Shown here one piece after another: positions 16,301-25,203 of a stretch of 64,000 nucleotides of DNA. The stretch is from Rhodoferax sp. Lineage in GTDB: Bacteria > Pseudomonadota > Gammaproteobacteria > Burkholderiales > Burkholderiaceae_C. The stretch spans positions 1-64,000 of the forward strand of contig NZ_JAQTMS010000025.1 in assembly GCF_028714215.1 (NCBI RefSeq), read 5' to 3'. Under the pieces are notes generated by a model. The model was not told the DNA's origin. It did not search any database and was given only the letters and a program-made list of their open reading frames with translations. Within the stretch, counting starts at the first letter, position 1, and every line of letters starts with the position of its first letter. Position numbers and translations under genes: made by a program.

Positions 16301-16504
16301 ATGGCAAAGAAATTTCCGATCCATCCCGAGCACCCCGAGCGACTTTGCTGGGGCTGCGACAAGTACTGCGCGGCCGATGCGCTGTTGTGCGGCAATGGCT
16401 CGGAGCGCACCCAGCACCCGGTTGAACTGTTCGGCGACGACTGGAAGACCTGGGGTCACGACTATGTGGCGGAGCCGGCAAAGACCGCGCCAATGGCTGA
16501 TTGA
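16301..16504 (+). CDS. DUF3079 small cysteine-containing protein
   Basis: 67 residues matching the DUF3079 pattern: MAKKFPIHPEHPERLCWGCD, KYCAADALLCGNGSERTQHP and ELFGDDWKTWG. Four cysteines, at 16, 19, 23 and 30, could bind a metal. The function of the family is unknown. It begins 45 bases after ytfE on the same strand and could be in the same transcript, though the family also occurs elsewhere without ytfE. Confidence 0.82.
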   Translation: MAKKFPIHPEHPERLCWGCDKYCAADALLCGNGSERTQHPVELFGDDWKTWGHDYVAEPAKTAPMAD

Positions 16505-16521
16505 CATAGCGGGGCAGGGCT

Positions 16522-17160
16522 TCAGCGCCAGCCTTGCCAGCCGGTCCAGGCCGCCGCGAATATCAGAAACAAGCCGACGCCGCGCCCGATGGCGATCTGC
16601 TGGCGCGGATTGTTGCGCAGCCACAGGCGCAGGCTTCCGGCGCCCCAGGCCATGGCGCCGTAGACCAGGAACTGGGTCAGCGCGATGATCAAGCTCATGA
16701 CGCTCGCCTGCACGGCCAGCGGTCCGTACTCGGGCCGCACGAATTGCGGAAAGACCGCCACCATGAAGACATAGGCCTTGGGATTCATCAGGCAGGACAG
16801 GGCACCGCGGGAAACAGTCCGCGCCACCGTCAGCCGCGGCACAGCGCCGACCTCGCCCAGCGCCGCGGCACCACGCCACAAGCTCCAGCCGATGTAGGCG
16901 ATGTAGAGGGAGCCGGCCAGCAGCAAGGCGTTGAAGGCCAGCGGGTAAACGCTCAGCAGCAGGCCGACGCCCAGCGTCGCCATTACCACGTGCAGCACGC
17001 CGCCGCCGGCAATGCCGGCCACGGCCGCCAGGCCCAGCTTGCGGCCACCGGCCAGGGAACTGGCCATCACGTAAGCCATGTCCATGCCGGGCAGCGCGAT
17101 GATGCCCAGAACCATCAGGGCAAACAGCCAGAGGTGGCTGGTTTCGGTCAATAAATACAT
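16522..17160 (-). CDS. LysE/RhtB family amino acid exporter
   Basis: 212 residues from the ATG at 17160, with AAGGAAG upstream. Six hydrophobic spans, the opening ALMVLGIIALPGMDMAYVMA and the NPKAYVFMVAVFPQF motif mark the LysE superfamily, which exports amino acids or their derivatives. The substrate is not predictable. It is divergent from a WYL-type regulator 97 bases away, which probably controls it. Convergent with the DUF3079 gene, leaving a 17-base gap. Confidence 0.88.
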   Translation of the reverse strand: MYLLTETSHLWLFALMVLGIIALPGMDMAYVMASSLAGGRKLGLAAVAGIAGGGVLHVVMATLGVGLLLSVYPLAFNALLLAGSLYIAYIGWSLWRGAAALGEVGAVPRLTVARTVSRGALSCLMNPKAYVFMVAVFPQFVRPEYGPLAVQASVMSLIIALTQFLVYGAMAWGAGSLRLWLRNNPRQQIAIGRGVGLFLIFAAAWTGWQGWR

Positions 17161-17257
17161 GGCGTTCACTTCCTTGTTGGGGGGGTGGAGAGGACTGTAG
17201 GGCGCCATCCGGACACTATCTGTCCTGATTCATCGCTGGCCGTCATAAACTCGCGCC

Positions 17258-18235
17258 ATGGCTTCCCCCACCACCCGCGTGCTGGCGCTGCTGGAACTGC
17301 TGCAGAACTTCGATGAGCTCAGCGGCAGCGAGTTGGCGCGCCGGCTCCAGGTCGATGAGCGCACGCTCAGGCGCTATGTCACCAAGTTGCAGGGCCTGGG
17401 CATCCCGGTGCAATCCGACCGCGGACGCTACGGCGCTTACCGCTTGACGCCCGGCTTCAAGCTGCCGCCCCTGATGTTCAGCGACGACGAGGCGCTGGCC
17501 ATGTCTTTGGGGCTGCTGTTTGCCGCCGGCCTCGGGCTGGAGGGCAGCGAGACCGGTGCCCGCAGTGCGCAAAGCAAGCTGGAGCGTGTCATGCCCCAGG
17601 GCTTGCGCGCCAAACTGCGGGCCTTGTCGGCGACCATGCAGCTTGATCTGTCGCAACCGGTGGCTCCGGTGCAGAGCGCCGCGCTGCTGGAACTCAGCGC
17701 CGCCGCGCATGTGCGGCACCGGGTCTGGCTCCAGTACTGCGCTGCCAACGGTGCCGCCAGCGAGCGGGAGTTCGACTGCTACGGCCTGGCCTGGCGCGGT
17801 GGCCGTTGGTACGCCGTCGGCTACTGCCACCTCAGAAATGGTTTGCGCTCGTTCCGGCTGGACCGCATCCAAGCCGTGGCGCCACGCCCGCAATCGTTTG
17901 CGGCGCCCGCCGATTTCGATGCGGTGCGCCATCTGGCGCTGGGCCTGGCCACCTTGCCGCGGGCGCAAGCGGTGCGCGTGCTGCTGAAGACCGACATGGC
18001 GACGGCGCGCGCCGAGCTGTTCGCCGCCATCGGCTTGCTGGTGCCGATGGGCGACGCCGTGCTGCTGCACAGCCAGGTCGATGATCTGGCGTGGTACGCC
18101 CGGCAACTGGCGCGGCTGTCGTTCGATTTCGAAGTGCTGGAGCTGCTGGCCTTGCAGCAGGAGATCCGCAATGTGGCGGTTCGTCTGTTCCGACTGGGCA
18201 GCCGGTATGAGGTGAAGCCGCTGGGGTCGGCCTGA
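17258..18235 (+). CDS. YafY-type HTH and WYL domain transcriptional regulator
   Basis: 325 residues: N-terminal HTH_11 (VLALLELLQNFDELSGSELA, ARRLQVDERTLRRYVTKLQ), a linker, then a WYL domain with RVWLQYCAANGAASEREFDC, WRGGRWYAVGYCHLRNGLRS and FRLDRI, and a C-terminal WCX-like segment. WYL domains sense ligands, often nucleic-acid related or small molecules. Its start lies 97 bases from that of the LysE-family exporter on the opposite strand, so that gene is its likely target. Confidence 0.9.
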   Translation: MASPTTRVLALLELLQNFDELSGSELARRLQVDERTLRRYVTKLQGLGIPVQSDRGRYGAYRLTPGFKLPPLMFSDDEALAMSLGLLFAAGLGLEGSETGARSAQSKLERVMPQGLRAKLRALSATMQLDLSQPVAPVQSAALLELSAAAHVRHRVWLQYCAANGAASEREFDCYGLAWRGGRWYAVGYCHLRNGLRSFRLDRIQAVAPRPQSFAAPADFDAVRHLALGLATLPRAQAVRVLLKTDMATARAELFAAIGLLVPMGDAVLLHSQVDDLAWYARQLARLSFDFEVLELLALQQEIRNVAVRLFRLGSRYEVKPLGSA

Positions 18236-18253
18236 AGTGGCGGGCGATGGCTC

Positions 18254-19942
18254 TCAGTTCGCCAGCACGCCGCCAGGTCCGGCGGGCCGCTGCCGGGTGG
18301 CTATCAGCACGCCCGGGTTGAGGATGCCGGCCGGATCGGCCACCGCCTTGGCGGCGCTGAGCATCTGGCGGAACAGGTCCGGCACCTCGATCTCGTAGCC
18401 GCTGCGGTGGTCGCGACCGACCGCATGGTGGTGCGTGATGCTGCCGCCCTGCGCCACCACCGCCGCGTTGGCCGCCAGTTTGATCTCGCGCCAGGCTGCT
18501 AGCGCACTGGCGACGTCGCCGTTGGGCGAACCCAGCACGGCGATGGTGAAATAGGGCGCTACGCCGTCCGGGTAAAGGTGCGTGATGCGGCAGGAAAGCA
18601 GGCTCCCCTGACCCGTCACACGCTCGATGACGGACTGCACCTCATGCTTCACGTTTTGGTAGAAACTCTCGAACCGGTCCCAGGTGATGGCGCTCTCGAA
18701 AGTGTCCATGATGATGCCAAGTCCCACCGCCGGGTCGCGCCAGTAGGGCATGCGAATGAAGGCCCGGCGCCAGGCGCCGGCGGCGCCTTGCCGGTGTTCC
18801 TGGCTGCCCTCGTTGGCCATGGAGCGCGCCACCGCGTCGGTGTCGTATTGGCCGGCGTGATCGCGCACCAGTTCCAGGGCGCGCGCCATCCAGGGCTGCA
18901 AGGGATGGTCGGCCGACTCGAAGCCCAGCACCAGCACCGCATGGCGCCCATCGCCAACGCCCGCGAAGACGGTTTCCATGGGATCGAGCAGGCGGCAGTT
19001 GCTGGGGTTCAGGCCCGACTGCGCCAGCGCGCGCAGGCAGCGCGCGGCACTGAAGTAGTCGGCAAATTTAATCGAGGCCGAGGCCCGAAATTTCGGCTTG
19101 TCTTGCAGCCGCATCCAGGCTTCGGTGATGACGCCCAGCGTGCCTTCGCTGCCCAGCACCAGCCGGTCCGGTGCCGGGCCGGCGCCGGAGGCGGGCAGAC
19201 GCCGCGTTTGCAGCACCCCGGCCGGCGTCACCATGCGCGTGGCTTCGACCAAGTCGTCGATATGCGTGTACTGGCTGGCGTAATGTCCGCCGGCGCGGGT
19301 GGCGATCCAGCCGCCCAAAGTCGAGAACTCGAAGCTCTGCGGGAAATGGCGCAAGGTCAGACCGTGCGGGCGCAATTGCGACTCGATGTCGGGCCCGAAG
19401 GCGCCGGCCTGGATGCGTGCCGCGCGGCTCACCGTGTCGATCTCCAGCACCCGCCCCAGGCGCTCCATGTCGAGCGCAATGGCGCCGGCAAAATCATTGC
19501 CGATGGCCGCTTCGACGCCGCCGCAGACGCTGCTGCCGCCACCAAAGGGAATCACCGCCACCTTGCTGCGTGCCGCCCAGTCGAGGATGTCGACGACCGC
19601 TTGCTCGTGGTCCGGGAAGGCGACCCAGTCCGGCGGATGGGGTACCTGGCGCAGCCACATGCGGGCGCAATCGGCGTAGCTCTTGCCGTAGGCATGATTG
19701 AGCCGGTCCAGCGGCGTTGCCGAGAACATGGTCGCCAGCGCCGCCGGTGGCGCGATCCTGGGCGGCGGCAGGTCAAAGTCTGCAACGGCCGGCGGCGCCA
19801 CAGCGGCAAATTGTCCGCCCAACTGCTCCACCATGAATTGCACCGTGGCCTGCTCGCGCGCATCGAGCACCGTGTCGGCGGCGCCCCAGCCCCAGAAACG
19901 GCGCGCCGCGCGCCGGGAGAGACTTTCGACTGTTGCGTTCAT
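18254..19942 (-). CDS. FAD-binding oxidase, alkyldihydroxyacetonephosphate synthase-like
   Basis: 562 residues from the ATG at 19942, which has a GGAGAG site; the longer ORF to 20059 overlaps the gene upstream and is rejected. The PCMH-type FAD domain shows VAVIPFGGGSSVCGGVEA and GLTLRHFPQSFEFSTLGGW. The C-terminal catalytic part has ITHHHAVGRDHRSGYEIEVP, where the triple His is typical of AGPS-like enzymes and FAD-linked oxidases. In eukaryotes AGPS makes ether lipids; bacterial homologues often have unknown substrates, so I do not assign the reaction. It is followed by no related gene and lies downstream of the GGDEF-EAL gene with a 41-base gap. Confidence 0.85.
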   Translation of the reverse strand: MNATVESLSRRAARRFWGWGAADTVLDAREQATVQFMVEQLGGQFAAVAPPAVADFDLPPPRIAPPAALATMFSATPLDRLNHAYGKSYADCARMWLRQVPHPPDWVAFPDHEQAVVDILDWAARSKVAVIPFGGGSSVCGGVEAAIGNDFAGAIALDMERLGRVLEIDTVSRAARIQAGAFGPDIESQLRPHGLTLRHFPQSFEFSTLGGWIATRAGGHYASQYTHIDDLVEATRMVTPAGVLQTRRLPASGAGPAPDRLVLGSEGTLGVITEAWMRLQDKPKFRASASIKFADYFSAARCLRALAQSGLNPSNCRLLDPMETVFAGVGDGRHAVLVLGFESADHPLQPWMARALELVRDHAGQYDTDAVARSMANEGSQEHRQGAAGAWRRAFIRMPYWRDPAVGLGIIMDTFESAITWDRFESFYQNVKHEVQSVIERVTGQGSLLSCRITHLYPDGVAPYFTIAVLGSPNGDVASALAAWREIKLAANAAVVAQGGSITHHHAVGRDHRSGYEIEVPDLFRQMLSAAKAVADPAGILNPGVLIATRQRPAGPGGVLAN

Positions 19943-19983
19943 GGGTCTCTCCGTGCAGTGCTCAAGGGGGTGGCAAGGTGGGC

Positions 19984-22900
19984 TCAGCGCCGCGCAAACG
20001 CTTCGAACTCGTCGACCGGCAGCGGCCGGCTGAACAAATAACCCTGGTAGGCATGGCAACCCTGGTGTGCCAGAAAGTCCCGCTGGGCTTCGATTTCAAC
20101 CCCCTCGGCGAGGACCGCCAGTCCCATGCTGTCGGCCAGGGCGATCACCATCTTGGCGATGGCCGCGTCGTTGGGGTCGGTCAGGATATTGCGGACGAAG
20201 CCCTGGTCGATCTTGAGCTGGTCCAGCGGCAGGCGCTTGAGGTACGAGAGCGACGAATAGCCGGTGCCGAAATCATCCAGCGAAAAGCCGACGCCCCGAG
20301 TCTTGAGGGCACTCATCTTGGCGATGACGCCTTCCACATCGTCCACCAGCAGACTCTCGGTCAGTTCCAGTTTGAGCAGCTTCGGGTTGGCGCCGCTGCG
20401 CTCCAGTACCGTCAGCACCTGAGTGACGAAATCCTCGCGGTGGAACTGGCGGGCGCTGACATTCACCGCGATGCTGAGTTGCGCCAGCGCCGGCTGGCCG
20501 GCCCAGCGCTTCAACTGCGCGCAAGCCGTCTCCAGCACCCATTGGCCCAAGGCAAGAATCAGGTCGCTGTCCTCGGCCAGGGGAATGAACTCGGCCGGCA
20601 GCACCAGCCCGCGCTCTGGATGCTGCCAGCGCAGCAAGGCTTCGACGCCGGTCAGGCGGTCCTTGCCCACCACCTGCGGCTGGTAGTACAGGACGAACTG
20701 GTCTTTCAGAATCGCCTCGCGCAAATCCGCTTCGAGCGTGGCGCGTGTAGTGACCTCGGCCTGCATCTGCGGGTCGAAGAAGCGCAAGGCATTGCGGCCG
20801 GCCGCCTTGGCCTGGTACATCGCCAGTTCGGCGCGTTTCAGCGGTTCGTCGGTGCTGCCCTGCTGCTGGCTGCTCAACAAGGTGATGCCGATGCTGGAGG
20901 TGCTGTGATGCTCGCCGTTGTCGAGCTGGTAGGGCTGGTGCAGGGCCAGCAGAATCTTTTCGCCCACGGTTTCGGCCTGTCGGGCGGCCTCCCGGTCGCT
21001 GCGGCTCAGGTTTTCCAGCAGCACCACGAATTCGTCGCCGCTGAGCCGCGCCACGGTGTCGCCCTCGCGCGTGCAGTTGCTCAGACGCCGGGCCACTTGC
21101 TGCAACAGCAGGTCACCCTGGGAATGGCCCAGGGTGTCGTTCAAGGTCTTGAAGTTGTCGATGTCGACGAACAGCAGCGCCCCCTTGCGCAACGGCCGGC
21201 CGCCGCCCAGCAGCGCCTGCTCCAGCCGGTCGATCAGGAGTCGGCGGTTGGGCAAGCCGGTCAAGGTGTCGTAGAAAGCCAGGTTTCTGATCTGGTCCTC
21301 GGCCGTCTTGCGCGAGCTCAGATCGGCGAAGGCGCCCACGTAGTGGCTGGTCTGCCCGGTCTCGTCGGTGACGGCGCTGATGGTGAACCAGGCCGGGAAC
21401 AGCTCGCCGTTTTTGCGCCGGTTCCAGATTTCGCCCTGCCAGGAGCCGCTGCGTGCAATGGCGCCCCACATGGCGGCAAAAAAGTCCGCATCGTGGCGGC
21501 CGGAGGCCAGCAGTTGGGGCGTCTGGCCGACCGCTTCCAGTGCCTCGTAGCCGGTGATCGCGCTGAAGGCCTTGTTGACCCGCAGGATCTGGCGCTGTGC
21601 GTCGGTGACCATCATGCCCTGCTGCGAATCGAAAGCGGTGGCGGCAATGCGCTGCGCTTCCTCGGCCTGCTTGCGCTCGGTGATGTCGTCCATCGTCAGC
21701 ACCCGAACCACTTTGCCCTTGTAGTGCATCCGCTTGCCGCGCAGCAGGACCGGAAAGGTGGAGCCGTCCTTGCGCAAGCCGGTGGCTTCGTAGGGCAATT
21801 CATAGTCGGCCAGCATGTTTTTCAGCACCCGGTCCCGGTCCCGCGGCGCAATCCACTCGGTGTCGGAGCGGCCCACCGCCTCTTGCGAGGTGTAGCCGAA
21901 CAGCTCTTGCGCCCGGCTGTTTTGTTCCAGGCATTGGCCTTGCTCCGAGATGAAAATGGCTTCCGACGCCGCTTCGCTCAAGGCCTGGTATTTTTGGCGG
22001 TTCTCTTCCAGCGCTTCTTCCGCTTTTTTGCGTTCCGTGACGTCGCGCCCGATGATCACCAGCGCCTGGCGCTGGCCTTGCTCGTCAAAGACCGGCATCT
22101 TGCGCACCTCGAACTCGTGCGCTGTGCCGTCCTCGTCCACCATGGTTTCGAAGAACAGGGCCAGCTTGCCGGCTTGCCAGGCTTTTTCGTCGTCCACCAG
22201 ACAGGCCTCGTGGGCGGCCCGGAACTCCGGGTGCAATTGCGCCAGCTCCATCTCCGTCTTGTCCTGCCAGGCCAGACCGTGCAGGTGGAACAAACGCTTG
22301 GCCGGTTCGTTGGTGATTTGCCAGCGGCTCTCGGGGTCCTTGAAAAAAATGGCGTCCGGGATGGCCTCGATGAGAGCCCCCAGGCGCTTGTTGGTGAGCG
22401 CCAGCTTGACCACATTCTGCTTGTGCTCCGTGACGTCGCGCATGGCCACCTGAACGGCCGGCGCGCCGGCGTAGCTGATCCGCGTGGCCTGGATTTCCAC
22501 GTCCATCGCCGTGCCGTCGAGTTTGACGAACTTCTGCTCGACCATCGGCGTGACGACTTGATCGACCGGCGTGTTCTTCATCCGTGTTTGCACGATGGCC
22601 AGAAAATCCGGATGCACAAAATCAAGCACCGGGCGGCCCAGCAGGTCTTGCCCGGAGCTGGCGCCGAACATGGCGATGGCGGCTGGATTGACATAGATCA
22701 GCAGCCCGTTGCGATGCACCGCAATGGCTTCGCGCGTCCACTCGATCAGGGTGCGAAAACGCTCTTCGCTGTCGATGATCCTGGCTTGCGCCAGTTTGCG
22801 CTCGGTAATGTCCGCAATGAAGACGGTGAAGTGCCCCAGCAGCCCGCGCTGTAGCGGCGTGAGGCTCATTTCCACCGGGAACTCCGAGCCGTCCTGGCGC

Positions 22901-23751
22901 AGGGCGACTCTTTCGATGCGTTGGGTCAACACCTGTCCGGGTACGGCACCGACGAGGCTGCCGCGAAAGGCGTCGCGCTGCGCCGGCGCAAGAATGGTCT
23001 CATCCAGCGGCCGTCCCAGCGCCTCGCTCTTGCGCCAGCCGAAGATCGTTTCGGCGCGCCGGCTCCAGTCTGTGATCCGGCCCTGGGCGTCGATCTCGAT
23101 GATGGCGTCCAGCGCGGTGTCGAGAATGGCGCGCGTGCGGCCCTGGTTCTCCAGCAGCTCGCGCATCGTCTGGTTGAGTCGATAGCCCACCAGCATCATC
23201 AGCAGCGTGCCGCAGACCAGTGCCAGGGCCACCAGACCTTCCCAGGCAGCGCCGCTGTAGCAGAGCACCAGTGCCGGTGGCGCGGCCACGGCAGCCACAA
23301 AGCTCAGCATGGCGGTGCGTTGTTCCGCCAGCGAAATCATGGCCACCGTGCAGACCGCCAGCAGCAGGGTGACCAGCAAGGTCAACTCGGCACCGCGGGC
23401 CTGGCCTATCAGCAGGCAGGGGCCCAGCGCCCAGGCCGCGCCCGCCACCAGCGCGCCGGCCAGGAAAATCTTGCGCCAGCGCGCGATGGCCGGCGGCTGG
23501 GGCGCGGCACGCTGGAAAGCGCTGTATTCCAGGCAACCGATGGCCACATCGACCAGCAGCGCTGCCGTCCAGAGTGTCATTTCGGGCGCCGGAAAGAACC
23601 GCCCCAAGAGGCCGCCGATCAGCAGCGCCGCGCTGGCGGTGATCAGCAGGTTCAGCGGTTTGCGCGCGTAAGCGGTGTACAGCAGCCGGGCCTCGACATC
23701 GCCGCCGAGGTACGGTGCGGTGTCGCGCGGATGCGGAATACTGTCGCTCAT
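19984..23751 (-). CDS. Membrane-bound five-PAS GGDEF-EAL cyclic-di-GMP protein
   Basis: 1255 residues from the ATG at 23751, with GGGAGG upstream. Domain order: hydrophobic region with about six spans (30-190), five PAS/PAC units (about 205-325, 330-445, 455-580, 585-700, 705-820; each ends in a DITERK/DVTERK-like coil), GGDEF domain (about 825-985) and EAL domain (about 1010-1245). The cyclase signature reads SGDEF at 904-908 instead of GGDEF. The phosphodiesterase part has intact EALLRW (1037) and later DDFGTGYSSL and LKIDQGFV motifs. It probably makes or, more likely, degrades c-di-GMP in response to membrane or redox signals. No partner gene is adjacent. Confidence 0.93.
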   Translation of the reverse strand: MSDSIPHPRDTAPYLGGDVEARLLYTAYARKPLNLLITASAALLIGGLLGRFFPAPEMTLWTAALLVDVAIGCLEYSAFQRAAPQPPAIARWRKIFLAGALVAGAAWALGPCLLIGQARGAELTLLVTLLLAVCTVAMISLAEQRTAMLSFVAAVAAPPALVLCYSGAAWEGLVALALVCGTLLMMLVGYRLNQTMRELLENQGRTRAILDTALDAIIEIDAQGRITDWSRRAETIFGWRKSEALGRPLDETILAPAQRDAFRGSLVGAVPGQVLTQRIERVALRQDGSEFPVEMSLTPLQRGLLGHFTVFIADITERKLAQARIIDSEERFRTLIEWTREAIAVHRNGLLIYVNPAAIAMFGASSGQDLLGRPVLDFVHPDFLAIVQTRMKNTPVDQVVTPMVEQKFVKLDGTAMDVEIQATRISYAGAPAVQVAMRDVTEHKQNVVKLALTNKRLGALIEAIPDAIFFKDPESRWQITNEPAKRLFHLHGLAWQDKTEMELAQLHPEFRAAHEACLVDDEKAWQAGKLALFFETMVDEDGTAHEFEVRKMPVFDEQGQRQALVIIGRDVTERKKAEEALEENRQKYQALSEAASEAIFISEQGQCLEQNSRAQELFGYTSQEAVGRSDTEWIAPRDRDRVLKNMLADYELPYEATGLRKDGSTFPVLLRGKRMHYKGKVVRVLTMDDITERKQAEEAQRIAATAFDSQQGMMVTDAQRQILRVNKAFSAITGYEALEAVGQTPQLLASGRHDADFFAAMWGAIARSGSWQGEIWNRRKNGELFPAWFTISAVTDETGQTSHYVGAFADLSSRKTAEDQIRNLAFYDTLTGLPNRRLLIDRLEQALLGGGRPLRKGALLFVDIDNFKTLNDTLGHSQGDLLLQQVARRLSNCTREGDTVARLSGDEFVVLLENLSRSDREAARQAETVGEKILLALHQPYQLDNGEHHSTSSIGITLLSSQQQGSTDEPLKRAELAMYQAKAAGRNALRFFDPQMQAEVTTRATLEADLREAILKDQFVLYYQPQVVGKDRLTGVEALLRWQHPERGLVLPAEFIPLAEDSDLILALGQWVLETACAQLKRWAGQPALAQLSIAVNVSARQFHREDFVTQVLTVLERSGANPKLLKLELTESLLVDDVEGVIAKMSALKTRGVGFSLDDFGTGYSSLSYLKRLPLDQLKIDQGFVRNILTDPNDAAIAKMVIALADSMGLAVLAEGVEIEAQRDFLAHQGCHAYQGYLFSRPLPVDEFEAFARR

Positions 23752-23825
23752 GGGGCCTCCCTGGTTGCGCGCCGGGGCAGTTGCTGGTGTGTTCGGTTTG
23801 CCGCGGCACGGCGACAAATCTTAAA

Positions 23826-24098
23826 TCACTTGCGCTCCCGTGTGTAGGCCCACCAGGGGCGCGCTTCCTCGCCAGCCATGAAGCGCGTCACCGAGACGAA
23901 GACGTCCAGCACGCAGGGGTCCTGGCGCAAGCCCGTTTTTTCGCACAGCCTGCGGTACATCTGGATCGGGTCCTGGCCCAGCAACTGGCTTGGCTGGTGA
24001 ATACCCAGCAGCCGCAAATCTTCGGCGATCGCCGGCCCGACATTCGGCAGATCGGTGAGCGTTGCCAGGCGAGTTCGGTCGACTTTGTTTGGATTCAT
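23826..24098 (-). CDS. Cdd1-type helix-hairpin-helix protein
   Basis: 90 residues. The segment LTDLPNVGPAIAEDLRLLGI is a helix-hairpin-helix. DPIQMYRRLCEKTGLRQDP, then CVLDVFVSVTRFMAGEEARP and WWAYT, match the family annotated as pathogenicity locus Cdd1 or mitomycin-resistance-like. Such HhH units usually contact DNA non-specifically; the cellular role is unknown. It lies six bases after the GNAT gene on the same strand, suggesting a small operon of two acetyltransferases plus this protein. Confidence 0.8.
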   Translation of the reverse strand: MNPNKVDRTRLATLTDLPNVGPAIAEDLRLLGIHQPSQLLGQDPIQMYRRLCEKTGLRQDPCVLDVFVSVTRFMAGEEARPWWAYTRERK

Positions 24099-24104
24099 GT
24101 GGAC

Positions 24105-24560
24105 TCACAACTTTCTGGTCATGAAAACGCTGTACGGATCCTCCACGTAGGTGGCAAAGGGTCCGCAGTAGGAAAAGCCGAAACTTTCGTAAAGGTTTCG
24201 CGCCGGCGCGAAGGCGTTTGCCGATCCGGTTTCCAGGCTCAGCCGGCGGTAGGCGCGACGCTGAGCTTCGTCAACGATGTGGGCAAGTATCTTCCGCGCC
24301 ACGCCTTTTCTGAGATGCGAGGTGGACGTGCGCATGGATTTGATTTCGGCGTGCTGCGCGTCCAGTTCCTTGAGCGCGCCGCAACCCAGCAACTCGGCGC
24401 CTTCCCAGGCGGTCCAGAAGGTGATTTCCGGCTGGCGCAAGGCCTTGATGTCCAGCGCATGAATGCTCTCTGGCGGCGAATGCTGCGCCATGCTCTGCAG
24501 ATGTTCCTGCAGCAGTTGGTGGATTTCAGGACCTCTCAGATCGTCGACTTTGATATGCAT
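24105..24560 (-). CDS. GNAT family N-acetyltransferase
   Basis: 151 residues. The acetyl-CoA loop is HLRKGVARKILAHIVDEAQR; conserved strands include ELLGCGALKEL and the late ARNLYESFGFSYCGPF. This resembles the YsnE-like subgroup of GNATs. The substrate is unknown. It precedes the HhH protein by six bases and follows another GNAT gene by 78 bases, all on the minus strand. Confidence 0.87.
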   Translation of the reverse strand: MHIKVDDLRGPEIHQLLQEHLQSMAQHSPPESIHALDIKALRQPEITFWTAWEGAELLGCGALKELDAQHAEIKSMRTSTSHLRKGVARKILAHIVDEAQRRAYRRLSLETGSANAFAPARNLYESFGFSYCGPFATYVEDPYSVFMTRKL

Positions 24561-24638
24561 GAAATGGTTATGGCGTGGAAGGAAAGAATGCGCAGAGGAA
24601 ATGGCCAGATTTTCGGCGACCGAACGAAGGCTTGAGCC

Positions 24639-25142
24639 TCAAGCTTGCGCAGCGTTGCTGAAGCACTGAACATAGCCCTCCCACCAGTCGCCGGCCAGCG
24701 CGTGCTCGACGAAGTTGCCGCCGGTGCAGTCGCCGATCACGCGGCGCCAGAACGCTTGGGCGGCCAGATTGCTGGCCATTTGCCCGACTTCCCACTGCCC
24801 CGGTAGCTCGGCAAACACGCGCAGGGCCATGGCTTTGCCAACGCCGGCGCGGCGATATTTTTTCAGCACGAAGAACTGGTCCATCCAGCGGCCCACGTTG
24901 TTGACCTTGACCGCCGCGTCAACCAGGGCAAAGCCGGCGTAGTGACCACCGACCTTGGCGACAAACGGATGACAACGGGCATCCGTCCAATAGCGATCCA
25001 GCGCGTAGCCGTATTCGCCATGGGCATCAAGGTCCTGGTCCCAGATGTCAGACAGTTCGTACTGGTACAACTCCAGCATCCGGAGAATCGGGAGTCGATC
25101 TTGCGGCGCGGCGCGGCAGATTTCCAGGGCGGGTGCGGTCAT
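24639..25142 (-). CDS. GNAT family N-acetyltransferase
   Basis: 167 residues from MTAPALEI; a start at 25163 adds seven residues, and neither has a convincing ribosome site. Features: ICRAAPQDRLPILRMLELYQ, WMDQFFVLKKYRRAGVGKAM (acetyl-CoA loop RRAGVG) and NLAAQAFWRRVIGDCTGGNF. The overall pattern is a GNAT, probably of the group that acetylates small amines. The substrate is not predictable. It is first in the three-gene minus-strand set. Confidence 0.82.
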   Translation of the reverse strand: MTAPALEICRAAPQDRLPILRMLELYQYELSDIWDQDLDAHGEYGYALDRYWTDARCHPFVAKVGGHYAGFALVDAAVKVNNVGRWMDQFFVLKKYRRAGVGKAMALRVFAELPGQWEVGQMASNLAAQAFWRRVIGDCTGGNFVEHALAGDWWEGYVQCFSNAAQA

Positions 25143-25203
25143 GGGGTGAGAGTTATGTGCCATGCTGAACGTTGAACGTTACCAGCGTCTGGTTGACGGA
25201 CTT

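Noticed and set aside
19933..22854. 973-codon open frame on the plus strand
   Set aside because: It is wholly antisense to the PAS-GGDEF-EAL gene, has no recognisable motif, and high GC content makes such long antisense frames common.
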